DNA from: an uncultured Dialister sp.
GTDB lineage: Bacteria; Bacillota; Negativicutes; Veillonellales; Dialisteraceae
DNA: 64,000 bases
Assembly (NCBI GenBank): GCA_900545365.1
Contig: UQYL01000002.1
Coordinates: forward strand, 62,001 to 126,000
Direction: 5' to 3'
The position numbers and the translations under genes are program-made. Each line of letters starts with the position of its first letter. Within the stretch, counting starts at the first letter, position 1. The notes under the pieces were generated by a model. That model had not been told where the DNA came from, searched no databases, and saw only the letters and a program-made list of their open reading frames with translations. Shown here in pieces: positions 43,689 to 52,554 of the stretch.

Positions 43689-44237
43689 ATGAAAAAAGAA
43701 ATAGGACAGACGCTGGCGCTCTATCCGACGCCGCTCACTCTTGTGGGAACGATGGCGGAAGGGAAACCGAACTGGGCGCTGGTCGGCCATGTGGGGATCA
43801 TCGGGCATGACCGCATCCTCGTTTCCATGGCGGAAGCGCATTTTACGAATAAGGGGATAAGGGAGGCAGGTGTGTTGTCCGTGAGCCTGATTGATGAAAA
43901 TTTTCTGCCTCAGGCGGACCGCGCTGGCTACGTGAGCGGACACCGGACAGACAAAAGCGGATTTTTCCTGTGGCATGCGGCAAAGAACGGCGCGCCTTTC
44001 CCGGAGGGAGCGCCTGTATCCATGGCGTGCACGGTCGTGGATACGTACCGGACGCCGGGATTTGAGAGTTTTATCTGCCGCATTGATGAGACCGCGGCGG
44101 AAGAGAGCATATTGACGGAGGCGGGAAAGATCGATTACCGCCGCTTTCATCCGGTTCTCTTTGAAATGCCGACCTATGAATATCTCCTTGCCGGGGAGAT
44201 TGCCGGTCAGTGCATGCGCATGAATAGCAGAAAATAA
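43689..44237 (+). CDS. Flavin reductase family (FMN-binding split barrel) protein
   Basis: The 182-residue protein starts MKKEIGQTLALYPTPLTLVGT, then ALVGHVGIIGHDRILVSMAEAHFTN and AGVLSVSLIDENFL, matching small flavoreductases of the DIM6/NTAB group that bind FMN. AAGGAG precedes the ATG; the frame is open to 43623 without a good start. Physiological partner unknown. Confidence 0.88.
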   Translation: MKKEIGQTLALYPTPLTLVGTMAEGKPNWALVGHVGIIGHDRILVSMAEAHFTNKGIREAGVLSVSLIDENFLPQADRAGYVSGHRTDKSGFFLWHAAKNGAPFPEGAPVSMACTVVDTYRTPGFESFICRIDETAAEESILTEAGKIDYRRFHPVLFEMPTYEYLLAGEIAGQCMRMNSRK

Positions 44238-44247
44238 AACCCCACAG

Positions 44248-44285
44248 AAAAAGCCTTTCGCATCATTTCGCGAAAGGCTTTTTTC
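44248..44285. terminator. Bidirectional terminator between flavin reductase and fba
   Basis: AAAAAGCCTTTCGC, 8-base loop, GCGAAAGGCTTTTTT. Confidence 0.9.
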
Positions 44286-44297
44286 TGTAAAGCGGGA

Positions 44298-45230
44298 TCA
44301 GATCTTATTCTGAGATTCCAGGACAGCGGTAATCTTATGTTTCACCATATCTTTGACTGCTTGCCGGCCTGCCTTGAGGTAGGAGCGGGGATCGAAATTA
44401 GAGGGATCCTTGAAAAGGCTCTCCCGAATGGCGCCGGTCATGGCGAGGCGGATATCGGTGTCGATATTGATCTTGCAGACCGCCATATGAGCGGCTTTAT
44501 TCAGCATGTCTTCCGGCACGCCCTTTGCGCCCTGCACACTGCCGCCGAACTCATTGCATTTCTGGACAAATTCCTGAATGACTGTAGAAGCGCCATGGAG
44601 AACGATCGGATAGCCCGGAAGGAGCTGGCCCACTTTTTCAAGACGGTCATAGTCGAGATAGGGGTCTCCCTTATATTTGTACGCGCCGTGGCTGGTGCCG
44701 ATGGCGATGGCCAGGGAATCGCATCCTGTGAGGGCGACAAATTCGGCGGCCTGTTCCGGATCGGTGAAAAGGGCGTCTTTGGCATCGACGCTCACATTGT
44801 CTTCCACACCGGCGAGGCGGCCGAGCTCGGCTTCTACGACGACGCCCTTGTCGTGGGCATATTCGACGACCTGCTTGGTGAGGCGGACATTTTCTTCATA
44901 GGAGTGTTTCGAGCCGTCGATCATGACGGAAGTGAATCCGCCGTCGATGCAGGCTTTGGCGATCTCAAAGGTGGAACCGTGGTCGAGATGAAGGGCAACG
45001 GGAATGTCGGGATACTGCGCGGCGGCAGTCTTGACAAGATCAACGATGTAATTCTGCCCGGCGTAGGTGCGCGCGCCTTCCGATGCCTGGAGAATGACAG
45101 GGGAACGCTCTTCCTGAGCGGCTTCCATGATGCCCTGAATGATCTCCATATTGTTTACATTGAATGCGCCGATGGCGTAATGGCCTTCATAGGCTTTCTT
45201 AAACATTTCTCTGGTTCCAACGAGCGGCAT
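44298..45230 (-). CDS. fba: Class II fructose-bisphosphate aldolase
   Basis: The 310-residue Zn-dependent aldolase of glycolysis/gluconeogenesis. Seen: GAFNVNNMEIIQGIMEAA, Zn ligands in ALHLDHGS and later AIGTSHGAYK and LHGAST, catalytic Asp in HLDHG, and VCKINIDTDIRLA. ATG at 45230 is preceded on the minus strand by GGAAGG; the frame continues upstream to 45596 but through the leader. A tagatose-type aldolase is a less likely alternative. Confidence 0.95.
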   Translation of the reverse strand: MPLVGTREMFKKAYEGHYAIGAFNVNNMEIIQGIMEAAQEERSPVILQASEGARTYAGQNYIVDLVKTAAAQYPDIPVALHLDHGSTFEIAKACIDGGFTSVMIDGSKHSYEENVRLTKQVVEYAHDKGVVVEAELGRLAGVEDNVSVDAKDALFTDPEQAAEFVALTGCDSLAIAIGTSHGAYKYKGDPYLDYDRLEKVGQLLPGYPIVLHGASTVIQEFVQKCNEFGGSVQGAKGVPEDMLNKAAHMAVCKINIDTDIRLAMTGAIRESLFKDPSNFDPRSYLKAGRQAVKDMVKHKITAVLESQNKI

Positions 45231-45419
45231 AAGCGACCTTCCTTTCTGAATGGCGCCGGAGCGCCGGGCTCCGCGCAGAACAGGCATAAAACATATGCTC
45301 AATAAAAAATAAATACACATCAATGCCGGGAAAATCCGGAAATGAGGGAAATAATAATCGGGTCTCGGGCTTCTTTTACCGACTTGGATAAAAATCGGAA
45401 GAAATAGAATACCCTTTTT

Positions 45420-45425
45420 ATTATA
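45420..45425 (-). promoter_or_regulatory. fba -10 box and long leader
   Basis: TATAAT on the minus strand (45425-45420) with a weak TGGAAA 17 bases upstream. The implied leader of about 185 bases contains small hairpins (CCGA/TCGG, CCGG/CCGG, GGAGC/GCTCC) but no riboswitch core that I recognise. Nothing else is seen in the 454-base gap 45231-45684 apart from the yajQ promoter. Confidence 0.5.
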
Positions 45426-45579
45426 CGGGAAGCGTCTTCCATTTTCCAGTGTTCTGCGGGACGTGTGACGGCGAAAAGGGGCGTTTATTTTCCGGCGGAC
45501 AGAGAAAAAACGGAAATGATCCGGCGCTGGAAATCCAATGCCTGTCGACGAAGGACGGCGCGCGGAAGCCCGGTTTTCT

Positions 45580-45608
45580 TTGCCTTGCGGAAGCATTTCA
45601 AGTATAAT
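45580..45608 (+). promoter_or_regulatory. Promoter of the yajQ-cbi operon
   Basis: TTGCCT (45580-45585), 17-base spacer, TATAAT (45603-45608). The leader (about 70 bases) is too short for a cobalamin riboswitch. Confidence 0.6.
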
Positions 45609-45684
45609 AAAAAAGATTTGGAAGATTTATTTGCAGAAATTTTTAATCTTGCTTTTGCATTTCAGACATACAGGAGGAAACAAC

Positions 45685-46176
45685 ATGGCAAAAGATTACT
45701 CTTTTGACGTAGTGTGCCGCACCGATCTGGCAGAGGCAGCCAATGCGGTCAATCAAGCGGCGAAGGAGATCCGCACACGCTTTGATTTCAAGGGCAGCAA
45801 GAGCACAGTAACATTGGCCGACGCGGTCATTACGATCCTGGCCGATGATGATTTTAAACTGCGCCTTGTGCGGGAGATCGTCAACGGCAAACTGGTGAAA
45901 CGCGGTATTTCCCTGAAGAATCTCAGCGAAGGAAAGAAGGAACCTGCCGCGGGCGGCATGGTGCGTCAGGCGCTGACGCTGAAAAACGGAATTGAAGCGG
46001 AGCTGGCCAAGGATATCGTGAAGCGCATCAAGAGCTCCGGCATCAAAGTACAGGCAAAGATCAACGGCGACGAGCTCCGGGTGAGCGGCAAAGACAAGGA
46101 CGCTCTTCAGGAGACTATTGCGTTTCTGAAGAATCAGGATCTCCCCGCCGATCTTCAGTTTGTAAATTACCGCTGA
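45685..46176 (+). CDS. yajQ: YajQ family nucleotide-binding protein
   Basis: The 163-residue protein starts MAKDYSFDVVCRTDLAEAANA and contains TRFDFKGSKSTVTL and SGIKVQAKINGDELRVSGK, diagnostic for YajQ. Relatives bind cyclic di-GMP or other nucleotides; the function in Firmicutes is not settled. AGGAGG precedes the ATG. Only two bases separate it from cbiD, so it heads the cobalamin operon. Confidence 0.94.
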   Translation: MAKDYSFDVVCRTDLAEAANAVNQAAKEIRTRFDFKGSKSTVTLADAVITILADDDFKLRLVREIVNGKLVKRGISLKNLSEGKKEPAAGGMVRQALTLKNGIEAELAKDIVKRIKSSGIKVQAKINGDELRVSGKDKDALQETIAFLKNQDLPADLQFVNYR

Positions 46177-46178
46177 CC

Positions 46179-47291
46179 ATGGCAGAAGCGGAACTGGGGA
46201 AGCCCATGCGTGAAGGATACACCACAGGCGCTTCTGCCGCGGCGGCCATGAAGGCGGCGATCCTGGCGCTCCGCGGCGAATTCCCGAAATTCGTGACCAT
46301 CCTTTCTCCGCAGGGCGCGGAGATCACAATCCCCGTGGATTCGGCATCGGCGGCGGAAGGAATCGGCACGGCGACGGTGCTGAAAGACGGCGGCGACGAC
46401 CTGGACTGCACGCACGGCACGCCGGTGGTCGCGGAGGTGCGCCTGACTGCCGGAGAAGGACTCTCCCTGAAAGCGGGGAAAGGCGTGGGCATCGTGACCA
46501 AGCCGGGACTGCAGGTGCCTGTGGGGCGGCCCGCGATCAATCCGGGGCCGCAGCTCATGATGCGCCGTGTTTATGAGGAGATGACGGGGCGCGGAAAAGG
46601 GCTGGAAGTGACGATATCGATTCCCCATGGGGAAGAACTGGCAAAGCAGACTCTGAATCCGGCCATGGGTGTCGTCGGCGGCATTTCCGTGCTCGGCACG
46701 ACGGGGATCGTGAAACCCATGAGCGAAGACGCGTATAAGCGGTCGCTGGCGCCGCAGGTTTCCGTCATCCGGGCATGCGGATGGAAGACCGCCGTGCTGA
46801 CTCCGGGGCGGATCGGAGAAACCGCTGCGCAGCGTATGGGGATACCGCGCGATGTCATTGCCGAGACGAGCAATTTCATCGGCTATATGCTGGAGCAGGC
46901 CGTGGCGGCGGGATTCGGGAAAATTCTCTTGATCGGGCATATGGGAAAACTGGTCAAGGTGGCGTCGGGCAGCTTTCATACGTATAACCGGTGCAGCGAC
47001 GGGCGCATGGAGACCATCGCTGCCTATGCGGCGCTGAACGGAGCTGGGCCGTCCGTCGTCCGGGAGATCCTGAACTGCACGACGACCGACGCGGCGGCGG
47101 AAATCATCCGGCGGGAACGCCTGGAAGCGATCTATCCGCAGCTGGCTAAGCGGGCGCAGGAACGGTGTGAACGGTATATTTTCGGGCGCGCGGAAGTGGG
47201 CGTTATTTTCGCGGCCATGGACGGAACGGTGGTCGCCGCGTCGAGCCGGGCTGTAAAACTCGCGGAGGAAGAACAATGGAACATCGTCTGA
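46179..47291 (+). CDS. cbiD: Cobalt-precorrin-5B C1-methyltransferase CbiD
   Basis: The 370-residue enzyme methylates C1 in the anaerobic corrin pathway. Seen: MREGYTTGASAAAAMKAAIL near the start, NPGPQLMM, GTTGIVKPMSEDAY and GHMGKLVKVASGSFHTY, all CbiD hallmarks. It overlaps cbiE by 16 bases. No Shine-Dalgarno separates it cleanly from yajQ, suggesting coupling. Confidence 0.95.
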   Translation: MAEAELGKPMREGYTTGASAAAAMKAAILALRGEFPKFVTILSPQGAEITIPVDSASAAEGIGTATVLKDGGDDLDCTHGTPVVAEVRLTAGEGLSLKAGKGVGIVTKPGLQVPVGRPAINPGPQLMMRRVYEEMTGRGKGLEVTISIPHGEELAKQTLNPAMGVVGGISVLGTTGIVKPMSEDAYKRSLAPQVSVIRACGWKTAVLTPGRIGETAAQRMGIPRDVIAETSNFIGYMLEQAVAAGFGKILLIGHMGKLVKVASGSFHTYNRCSDGRMETIAAYAALNGAGPSVVREILNCTTTDAAAEIIRRERLEAIYPQLAKRAQERCERYIFGRAEVGVIFAAMDGTVVAASSRAVKLAEEEQWNIV

Positions 47292-47902
47292 TCGTAGCGG
47301 GCATCGGCCCGGGAAGCCGGGAATATATCCTGCCGAAGGCGCTTCACGCCATCGAATCCGCGAAATATCTGGCTGGAGGACGGCGGGCGCTGGCGGATTT
47401 CGCTTCCGCCGGGCAGGAGACGTATCCTGTCACGGGGAAATTGTCCGAACTGGCGGACTGGATCAGAGGAGCGCTTGCGTGCGGCGATGTGATTGTCATG
47501 GTGAGCGGCGATCCGGGGTTTTATAGCCTGCTCCCGTGGCTGAAAAAGCAGTTTGCCCATACGGAGATCGAAGTCATCCCGGGGATTTCTTCCGTGCAGG
47601 CGGCCTTCTGCTGCATCGGCGAGCCGTGGCAGGGCGCGGATTGGCTGTCTTTTCACGGGCGGACGCCGGAAGAGGAAAAACTGGTCTATCGGCCGGGGAG
47701 GAAACTGGCGTTTCTCACAGATCACGGACATGATCCCGCCTATATCGCCGGACAGCTTATGGAAAGGGGGTGGCCGGAAGAAACGCGCGCGGCAGCGGCG
47801 GAGCATATTTCGTATGAAAATCAGAATATACAGACCGGAACGCTCAAAGACATGAGGGAGCTGACCGGTTTTGGTGAATCTGTACTGGTGGTGATGGGAT
47901 AA
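47276..47902 (+). CDS. cbiE: Precorrin-6Y C5-methyltransferase subunit CbiE
   Basis: The 208-residue tetrapyrrole methylase starts LIVAGIGPGSREYILPKAL (SAM-binding glycine loop), has VMVSGDPGFYSLLPWL and EVIPGISSVQAAFCCIG. With CbiT it methylates C5 and C15; here the two are separate adjacent genes, not fused as in CobL. Ends one base into cbiT. Confidence 0.94.
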   Translation: MEHRLIVAGIGPGSREYILPKALHAIESAKYLAGGRRALADFASAGQETYPVTGKLSELADWIRGALACGDVIVMVSGDPGFYSLLPWLKKQFAHTEIEVIPGISSVQAAFCCIGEPWQGADWLSFHGRTPEEEKLVYRPGRKLAFLTDHGHDPAYIAGQLMERGWPEETRAAAAEHISYENQNIQTGTLKDMRELTGFGESVLVVMG

Positions 47903-48474
47903 TGCGGACATTGGGCATCCCAGACGAAGAATTCATCCGGGGAAAGGTGCCGATGACGAAAGCGGAGATCCGGGCTATGGTCATGGTCAAAGCGGCCATT
48001 GCGTCCGGAGACTGTGTGGCGGACATCGGCGCGGGAACGGGTTCTTTGTCAGTGGAAGCGGCGCTCTGCGCAGAGCATGGGAAGGTCTATGCCATAGAAA
48101 GAAATCCGGAAGGCGCATCGCTCATCCGGGAAAACGCCGACCGCTTCGGCTGCGGAAATATTGAAGTCATACAGGGAACCGCTCCGGAGGCCATGGAAGC
48201 ACTGCCGGAATGCCAGGTGATCCTGATCGGCGGCAGCGGCGGAAATCTGAAAGAGATCATCGACTGCGCCGACGCGCACCTGGCGCGGGGCGGGCGGATG
48301 GTCCTGACATCGGTGACCGCGGAGACGACCGGCGTGATCGTAGAGGAATTCCGCGGAAGAGAGTATGATTTCAGCGGCTTCCAGATGCAGGTCAGCCGCC
48401 TGAGGAAGTTGGGGCGGTATCATCTGTACGATCCGCTGAGTCCGGTATTTATTTTTACGGCAGTGAAAAAATAA
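47902..48474 (+). CDS. cbiT: Precorrin-6Y C15-methyltransferase (decarboxylating) subunit CbiT
   Basis: The 190-residue class I SAM methyltransferase has GIPDEEFIRGKVPMTKAEIRA (CbiT N-terminal hallmark), SAM motif VADIGAGTGSLSVEAAL, and VILIGGSGGNLKEIID. It methylates C15 and decarboxylates the ring C acetate. Confidence 0.95.
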   Translation: MRTLGIPDEEFIRGKVPMTKAEIRAMVMVKAAIASGDCVADIGAGTGSLSVEAALCAEHGKVYAIERNPEGASLIRENADRFGCGNIEVIQGTAPEAMEALPECQVILIGGSGGNLKEIIDCADAHLARGGRMVLTSVTAETTGVIVEEFRGREYDFSGFQMQVSRLRKLGRYHLYDPLSPVFIFTAVKK

Positions 48475-48507
48475 CAGGGAAACATTTTATTTTGAGGAGG
48501 AATTGCT

Positions 48508-49275
48508 ATGGGGAAAGTGTATTTTATCGGGGCGGGGCCTGGCGATCCGGAGCTGATCACCGTCAAGGGACAGCGGCTGATCGCTGAGGCGGATGTCATT
48601 ATCTACGCGGGATCTCTGGTCAATCCGGAGATCCTGAAATACGGGCGGCCTGACGCGGAAGTCTACAACAGCGCGACCATGAATCTGGACGAGGTGCTGG
48701 ATGTGGAGATCCGCGCGGTGCGGGAAGGAAAGACCGTGGCCCGCGTCCATACGGGCGATCCGGCGATCTACGGTGCGATCCAGGAACAAATGGACGGACT
48801 GCGCCGGGCAGGCATCGAAGACTTTGAAGTGATCCCCGGTGTCAGTTCGTTCCTCGCGTCCGCGGCGGTGCTGAAGCAGGAATACACACTGCCCAATGTG
48901 TCGCAGACGATCATCATCACCCGCATGGAGGGACGCACGCCCATGCCGCCGAAGGAAAATCTGACGTCTCTCGCCCAGCATCAGGCGACGATGTGCATTT
49001 TCCTCTCTGTGCAGGCGATCGACGAAGTCATGAAAAAGCTGACGGACGGCGGATATGCGCCGGAGACGCCGGTGGCTATCGTCGTCCGCGCGACCTGGCC
49101 GGATCAGAAGATCCTCCGCGGAACGATCGCGACCATCGGGAAGATCATCCACGACGCAGGCGTATCCCGTCAGGCTATGATCATCGTAGGGAACGTGCTG
49201 GACAGCGATTACGAACTGTCCAAGCTGTATGACAGCAAATTTACGACCATGTTCCGCCAGGGCACGGAAAAATGA
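48508..49275 (+). CDS. cbiF: Cobalt-precorrin-4 C11-methyltransferase CbiF/CobM
   Basis: The 255-residue methylase starts GKVYFIGAGPGDPELITVKG, has VARVHTGDPAIYGAIQEQMD and EVIPGVSSFLASAAVL, and TRMEGRTPMPPKENL, matching CbiF. GAGGAGG lies 7 bases before the ATG. It overlaps cbiG by four bases. Confidence 0.95.
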   Translation: MGKVYFIGAGPGDPELITVKGQRLIAEADVIIYAGSLVNPEILKYGRPDAEVYNSATMNLDEVLDVEIRAVREGKTVARVHTGDPAIYGAIQEQMDGLRRAGIEDFEVIPGVSSFLASAAVLKQEYTLPNVSQTIIITRMEGRTPMPPKENLTSLAQHQATMCIFLSVQAIDEVMKKLTDGGYAPETPVAIVVRATWPDQKILRGTIATIGKIIHDAGVSRQAMIIVGNVLDSDYELSKLYDSKFTTMFRQGTEK

Positions 49276-50360
49276 AGTACGCCGTGATTTCTGTTTCCAG
49301 AGAAGGTGCGCTTCTCGGACAGAAAGTGAGGGCCCGCCTCGGCGGAGACGGCACCTGCTATGAGCGGATCGGCGCGGAGAGCGGCGGGGAAGCGCAGTAT
49401 TTCCGGCGCACCTTTGCGCTGACGGAGGAAATTTTCTCCCGCTATGACGGGCTTCTGTACATCATGGCCTGCGGCATTGCCGTCCGGGCGGCGGCGCCGC
49501 ACATCGTGAGCAAGGCATCCGACCCGGCGGTGCTCGTCATGGACGAATGCGGGCAGCATTGCATCTCGCTGCTTTCCGGTCATCTGGGCGGGGCCAACGA
49601 CTGGGCGCGGGAGACCGCCGCGGCGGTCGGCGCGGATCCGGTCATCACGACGGCGACCGACGTGCACGGGCGGCGCGCGCCTGACGATCTGGCGCGCATT
49701 CTCCACATGCGGGTGGAGCCTCTTCCCGCACTGAAAACGGTGAACAGTGCCGTCGCGGAAGGAAAGCCTTTCGCGTGGCTCGTCGATCCGGAAGCGGACG
49801 GCGCCGGCGACATTCTGCGGCGGATGCATGCGCTCGGCATACAGGCGGAATATTACGGGAAAGAAAATGCGGCGGAGGCTGCAGCGGTGATTTCGGAAAG
49901 AGATCTGCCGATGTCTGTGCCGCATGTGTATCTCCGGCCGAAAAATCTGTATGTGGGAATGGGCTGTAAAAAAGGCGTTTCCGAAGAACTGGTGCGGAGC
50001 GCTTTTCAGCAGGCCATGGAAAAAGGCGGCTTTTATCCGTACCAGGTGAAAGCGCTGGCCAGCGTCGATGTGAAGGCCGGAGAAAAAGGATTACTGGATT
50101 TTGCGGAACATATGGGTCTGCCCATTCATTTCTATCCTGCGGAGGAGCTCAGGAAATGGGCGGAAGAAAACCATGTGGAGATTTCTGAATTTGTAGAAAA
50201 AACGATTGGAGTAGGGAACGTATGCGAATCAGCAGCACTCAGGGAAGCGCGGCAGGGGAAAACACTGCTTCCGAAAACAAAATTTGCACAGGTCACTGCG
50301 GCTGTGGCCGCGGGCTTGTCCGTGTCATCGGTATCGGGCCGGGGCATGAAGAAGAGATGA
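49272..50360 (+). CDS. cbiG: Cobalt-precorrin-5A hydrolase CbiG
   Basis: The 362-residue protein opens the delta-lactone ring and releases acetaldehyde. Seen: GLLYIMACGIAVRAAAPH, LLSGHLGGANDWARETAAAVG in the N-domain, and C-domain NLYVGMGCKKGVSEELV. The C-terminus (VGNVCESAALREARQGKTLL) is conserved and runs 139 bases into the cbiH frame, so both frames are used there. Confidence 0.94.
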   Translation: MKYAVISVSREGALLGQKVRARLGGDGTCYERIGAESGGEAQYFRRTFALTEEIFSRYDGLLYIMACGIAVRAAAPHIVSKASDPAVLVMDECGQHCISLLSGHLGGANDWARETAAAVGADPVITTATDVHGRRAPDDLARILHMRVEPLPALKTVNSAVAEGKPFAWLVDPEADGAGDILRRMHALGIQAEYYGKENAAEAAAVISERDLPMSVPHVYLRPKNLYVGMGCKKGVSEELVRSAFQQAMEKGGFYPYQVKALASVDVKAGEKGLLDFAEHMGLPIHFYPAEELRKWAEENHVEISEFVEKTIGVGNVCESAALREARQGKTLLPKTKFAQVTAAVAAGLSVSSVSGRGMKKR

Positions 50361-51046
50361 CGCCGAAGGCGGCAAAAGCGATCGATGATTCGGAGATCAT
50401 CGTCGGATACAATACGTACATCGCTCTGATCCGCGACCGGATCGGAGACCGGCCCGTCGTAGGGAACGGAATGCGCCAGGAAGTAGAGCGGTGCCAGAAA
50501 GCGGTGGAGCTCGCGGCGGAAGGGAAAAAAGTCGCGGTCATTTCCTCCGGGGATCCCGGCGTGTACGGCATGGCGGGACTGGTGCTGGAACTGGCGCAGA
50601 AAATACCGGAAGACGTTCGTCCGGAATGCGAGATCATTCCCGGACTGACGGCGGCGAATACATCCGCTGCGGCTCTCGGCGCGCCTCTCATGCACGATTA
50701 TGCGGTCATTTCCCTGTCCGATCTCATGACGCCGTGGGAATTGATCAAAAAGAGAGCGAAGCTGGCGGCGGAAGGCGATTTCGTCATTGCCATTTACAAT
50801 CCGAAGAGCCGCGGCCGCGCGGATTACCTGAATCAGATCAGGGACATTGTCATGAAATACAGAAAACCCGAGACGCCCGTGGGTATCGTGCGCAAGGCGG
50901 GACGGCCCGGCATGAACTGGACGGTGAGCACGCTGGAAAAACTGCCGGAAGAAGATGTGGACATGCAGTCCACCGTCATTATCGGCAACAGCAATACCTA
51001 TGTGGCCGACGGGCGCATGATCACGCCCCGGGGGTATAAACTGTGA
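50222..51046 (+). CDS. cbiH: Precorrin-3B/cobalt-factor III C17-methyltransferase CbiH/CobJ
   Basis: The 274-residue ring-contraction methylase has core VRVIGIGPGHEEEMTPKAAKAI, VISSGDPGVYGMAGL and PGLTAANTSAAALGAPL. The core begins only at residue 33. The preceding part, encoded inside the end of cbiG, contains a Cys cluster (KICTGHCGCGRG). No internal ATG, GTG or TTG precedes the core in frame, and AGTAGGGA precedes ATG 50222, so the extended start seems real. Confidence 0.92.
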   Translation: MRISSTQGSAAGENTASENKICTGHCGCGRGLVRVIGIGPGHEEEMTPKAAKAIDDSEIIVGYNTYIALIRDRIGDRPVVGNGMRQEVERCQKAVELAAEGKKVAVISSGDPGVYGMAGLVLELAQKIPEDVRPECEIIPGLTAANTSAAALGAPLMHDYAVISLSDLMTPWELIKKRAKLAAEGDFVIAIYNPKSRGRADYLNQIRDIVMKYRKPETPVGIVRKAGRPGMNWTVSTLEKLPEEDVDMQSTVIIGNSNTYVADGRMITPRGYKL

Positions 51047-51861
51047 TCTGGATCATTTCCGGGACGCAGGACGGAAGAGAGATCGGGGCGAAGCTGGCAG
51101 ACTGGATAAAAACACAGCCCCGTATCAGAGATACGGAGATCCTCATGACGGTGGTGAGCCAGTACGGGAAACGGCTGGCCTGCCATGAAGGGATCGAAGT
51201 CGAAGTGGGACGCTTTACGGAAGAGGATATGCTCCGGGAGATCAGCGGAAAAAAGATCACCGTTATCCTGGACTGCAGTCATCCCTATGCGGCGGTCGTG
51301 TCGGAAACGGCGCGGGCGGCCTGCCGGAAGGCGGGGATTGCTTATGTCCGGTATGAAAGACCGGAAATCGCGCTGCCTGATTATGAGAAGCTGCATCACG
51401 CGGCCGATGAAAAGGAAGCGGCGGAGATCGCCGGCCCGCTGGGAGACAATATCCTTCTCACGACGGGATCGAAAACGCTGGCGGCTTTCGTCCATGCGGA
51501 TGCGCTGAAAGGAAAGACTCTCTGGGCGCGTGTGCTTCCTCTGTCCGGCGTGATTAAAATGTGTGAGGAGCTGGGCCTGAAGGCCAGGAATATCATTGCG
51601 GTGCAGGGCCCCTTTTCGTATGAAATGAACCGGGCCATGATCCGCGATTATCATGCGGACGTCATGATTACCAAGAACAGCGGCCTTGTCGGCGGCAGCG
51701 ATACGAAGCTGCGGGCGGCCATGGATGAGCATATCCATGTCATCGTCATTGACAGGCCGAAAGCTTCTCTGGACGGCGCCCCCGTATTTTCTTCACAGGA
51801 GCAAGTATTGACATATATGGAGGAACATCATGAATTTTATAAAGAATCCGCGGGCCATTGA
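51043..51861 (+). CDS. cbiJ: Cobalt-precorrin-6A reductase CbiJ/CobK
   Basis: The 272-residue NADH-dependent reductase starts with a GTG overlapping the cbiH stop. Seen: WIISGTQDGREIGAKL, VILDCSHPYAAVVSETAR, TTGSKTLAAFVHA and VMITKNSGLVGGSDTKLRAA, all characteristic. Overlaps cbiC by 32 bases. Confidence 0.94.
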   Translation: MIWIISGTQDGREIGAKLADWIKTQPRIRDTEILMTVVSQYGKRLACHEGIEVEVGRFTEEDMLREISGKKITVILDCSHPYAAVVSETARAACRKAGIAYVRYERPEIALPDYEKLHHAADEKEAAEIAGPLGDNILLTTGSKTLAAFVHADALKGKTLWARVLPLSGVIKMCEELGLKARNIIAVQGPFSYEMNRAMIRDYHADVMITKNSGLVGGSDTKLRAAMDEHIHVIVIDRPKASLDGAPVFSSQEQVLTYMEEHHEFYKESAGH

Positions 51862-52489
51862 GGAGAACAGCATGGAGCTGATCTATCCTTTCATCAAGGA
51901 TATGGATCTCACTGCGGAAGAAATCACCGTGTATTCCCGGATGATCCATGCGTCGGGCGATGTGGATTACGGCCATCTGATTCACACGAGCAAGGGCGCG
52001 GTGGCCGCGGGGATCCAGGCGCTTCGGAAGGGATGCAACATTTACTGCGACGTCACCATGGTGCAGACGGGCATCAATAAGAGAGCGCTTTCCGTGCTCG
52101 GCGGGCAGACGTTCTGCCGCATTGCCGATCCCGCTGTGGCGGCGAGTGCGAAGGAAAAGAACATTTCCCGCTCCATGGAAGCCATGAATTCCTTCGGCGA
52201 GGAGCTGAACGGTTCCATTGTTGCCATTGGAAATGCGCCGACCGCGCTGTTTGAAGTGATCCGTATGATCAAAGAAGAAGGGATCACGCCCGCGCTCATC
52301 ATCGGCATCCCCGTGGGATTCGTCGGTGCCGCGGAATCGAAGGAAATGCTGATCCAGGAGAGCACCGTTCCGTACATCACCGTGCGCGGAACGAAAGGAG
52401 GCAGCCCGATCGTTGCGTCCGTCGTCAATGCGCTGCTGTACAATCTCGTAAGACGGGACAACATGCTCTACGTCAATAAGACGCTCTGA
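51830..52489 (+). CDS. cbiC: Precorrin-8X methylmutase CbiC
   Basis: The 219-residue protein migrates the C11 methyl to C12, giving cobyrinate. Seen: RMIHASGDVDYGHLI with the catalytic His, DVTMVQTGINKRAL, IGNAPTALFEVIRMI and GIPVGFVGAAESKE. GGAGGAAC precedes the ATG inside the cbiJ 3' end. Confidence 0.95.
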   Translation: MNFIKNPRAIEENSMELIYPFIKDMDLTAEEITVYSRMIHASGDVDYGHLIHTSKGAVAAGIQALRKGCNIYCDVTMVQTGINKRALSVLGGQTFCRIADPAVAASAKEKNISRSMEAMNSFGEELNGSIVAIGNAPTALFEVIRMIKEEGITPALIIGIPVGFVGAAESKEMLIQESTVPYITVRGTKGGSPIVASVVNALLYNLVRRDNMLYVNKTL

Positions 52490-52554
52490 GCGAAGACCGG
52501 TAAGCCGCCGCTTCCGGGCGGAATGAAAAAATCGGAAGAGCTTACGGAGGAAAG

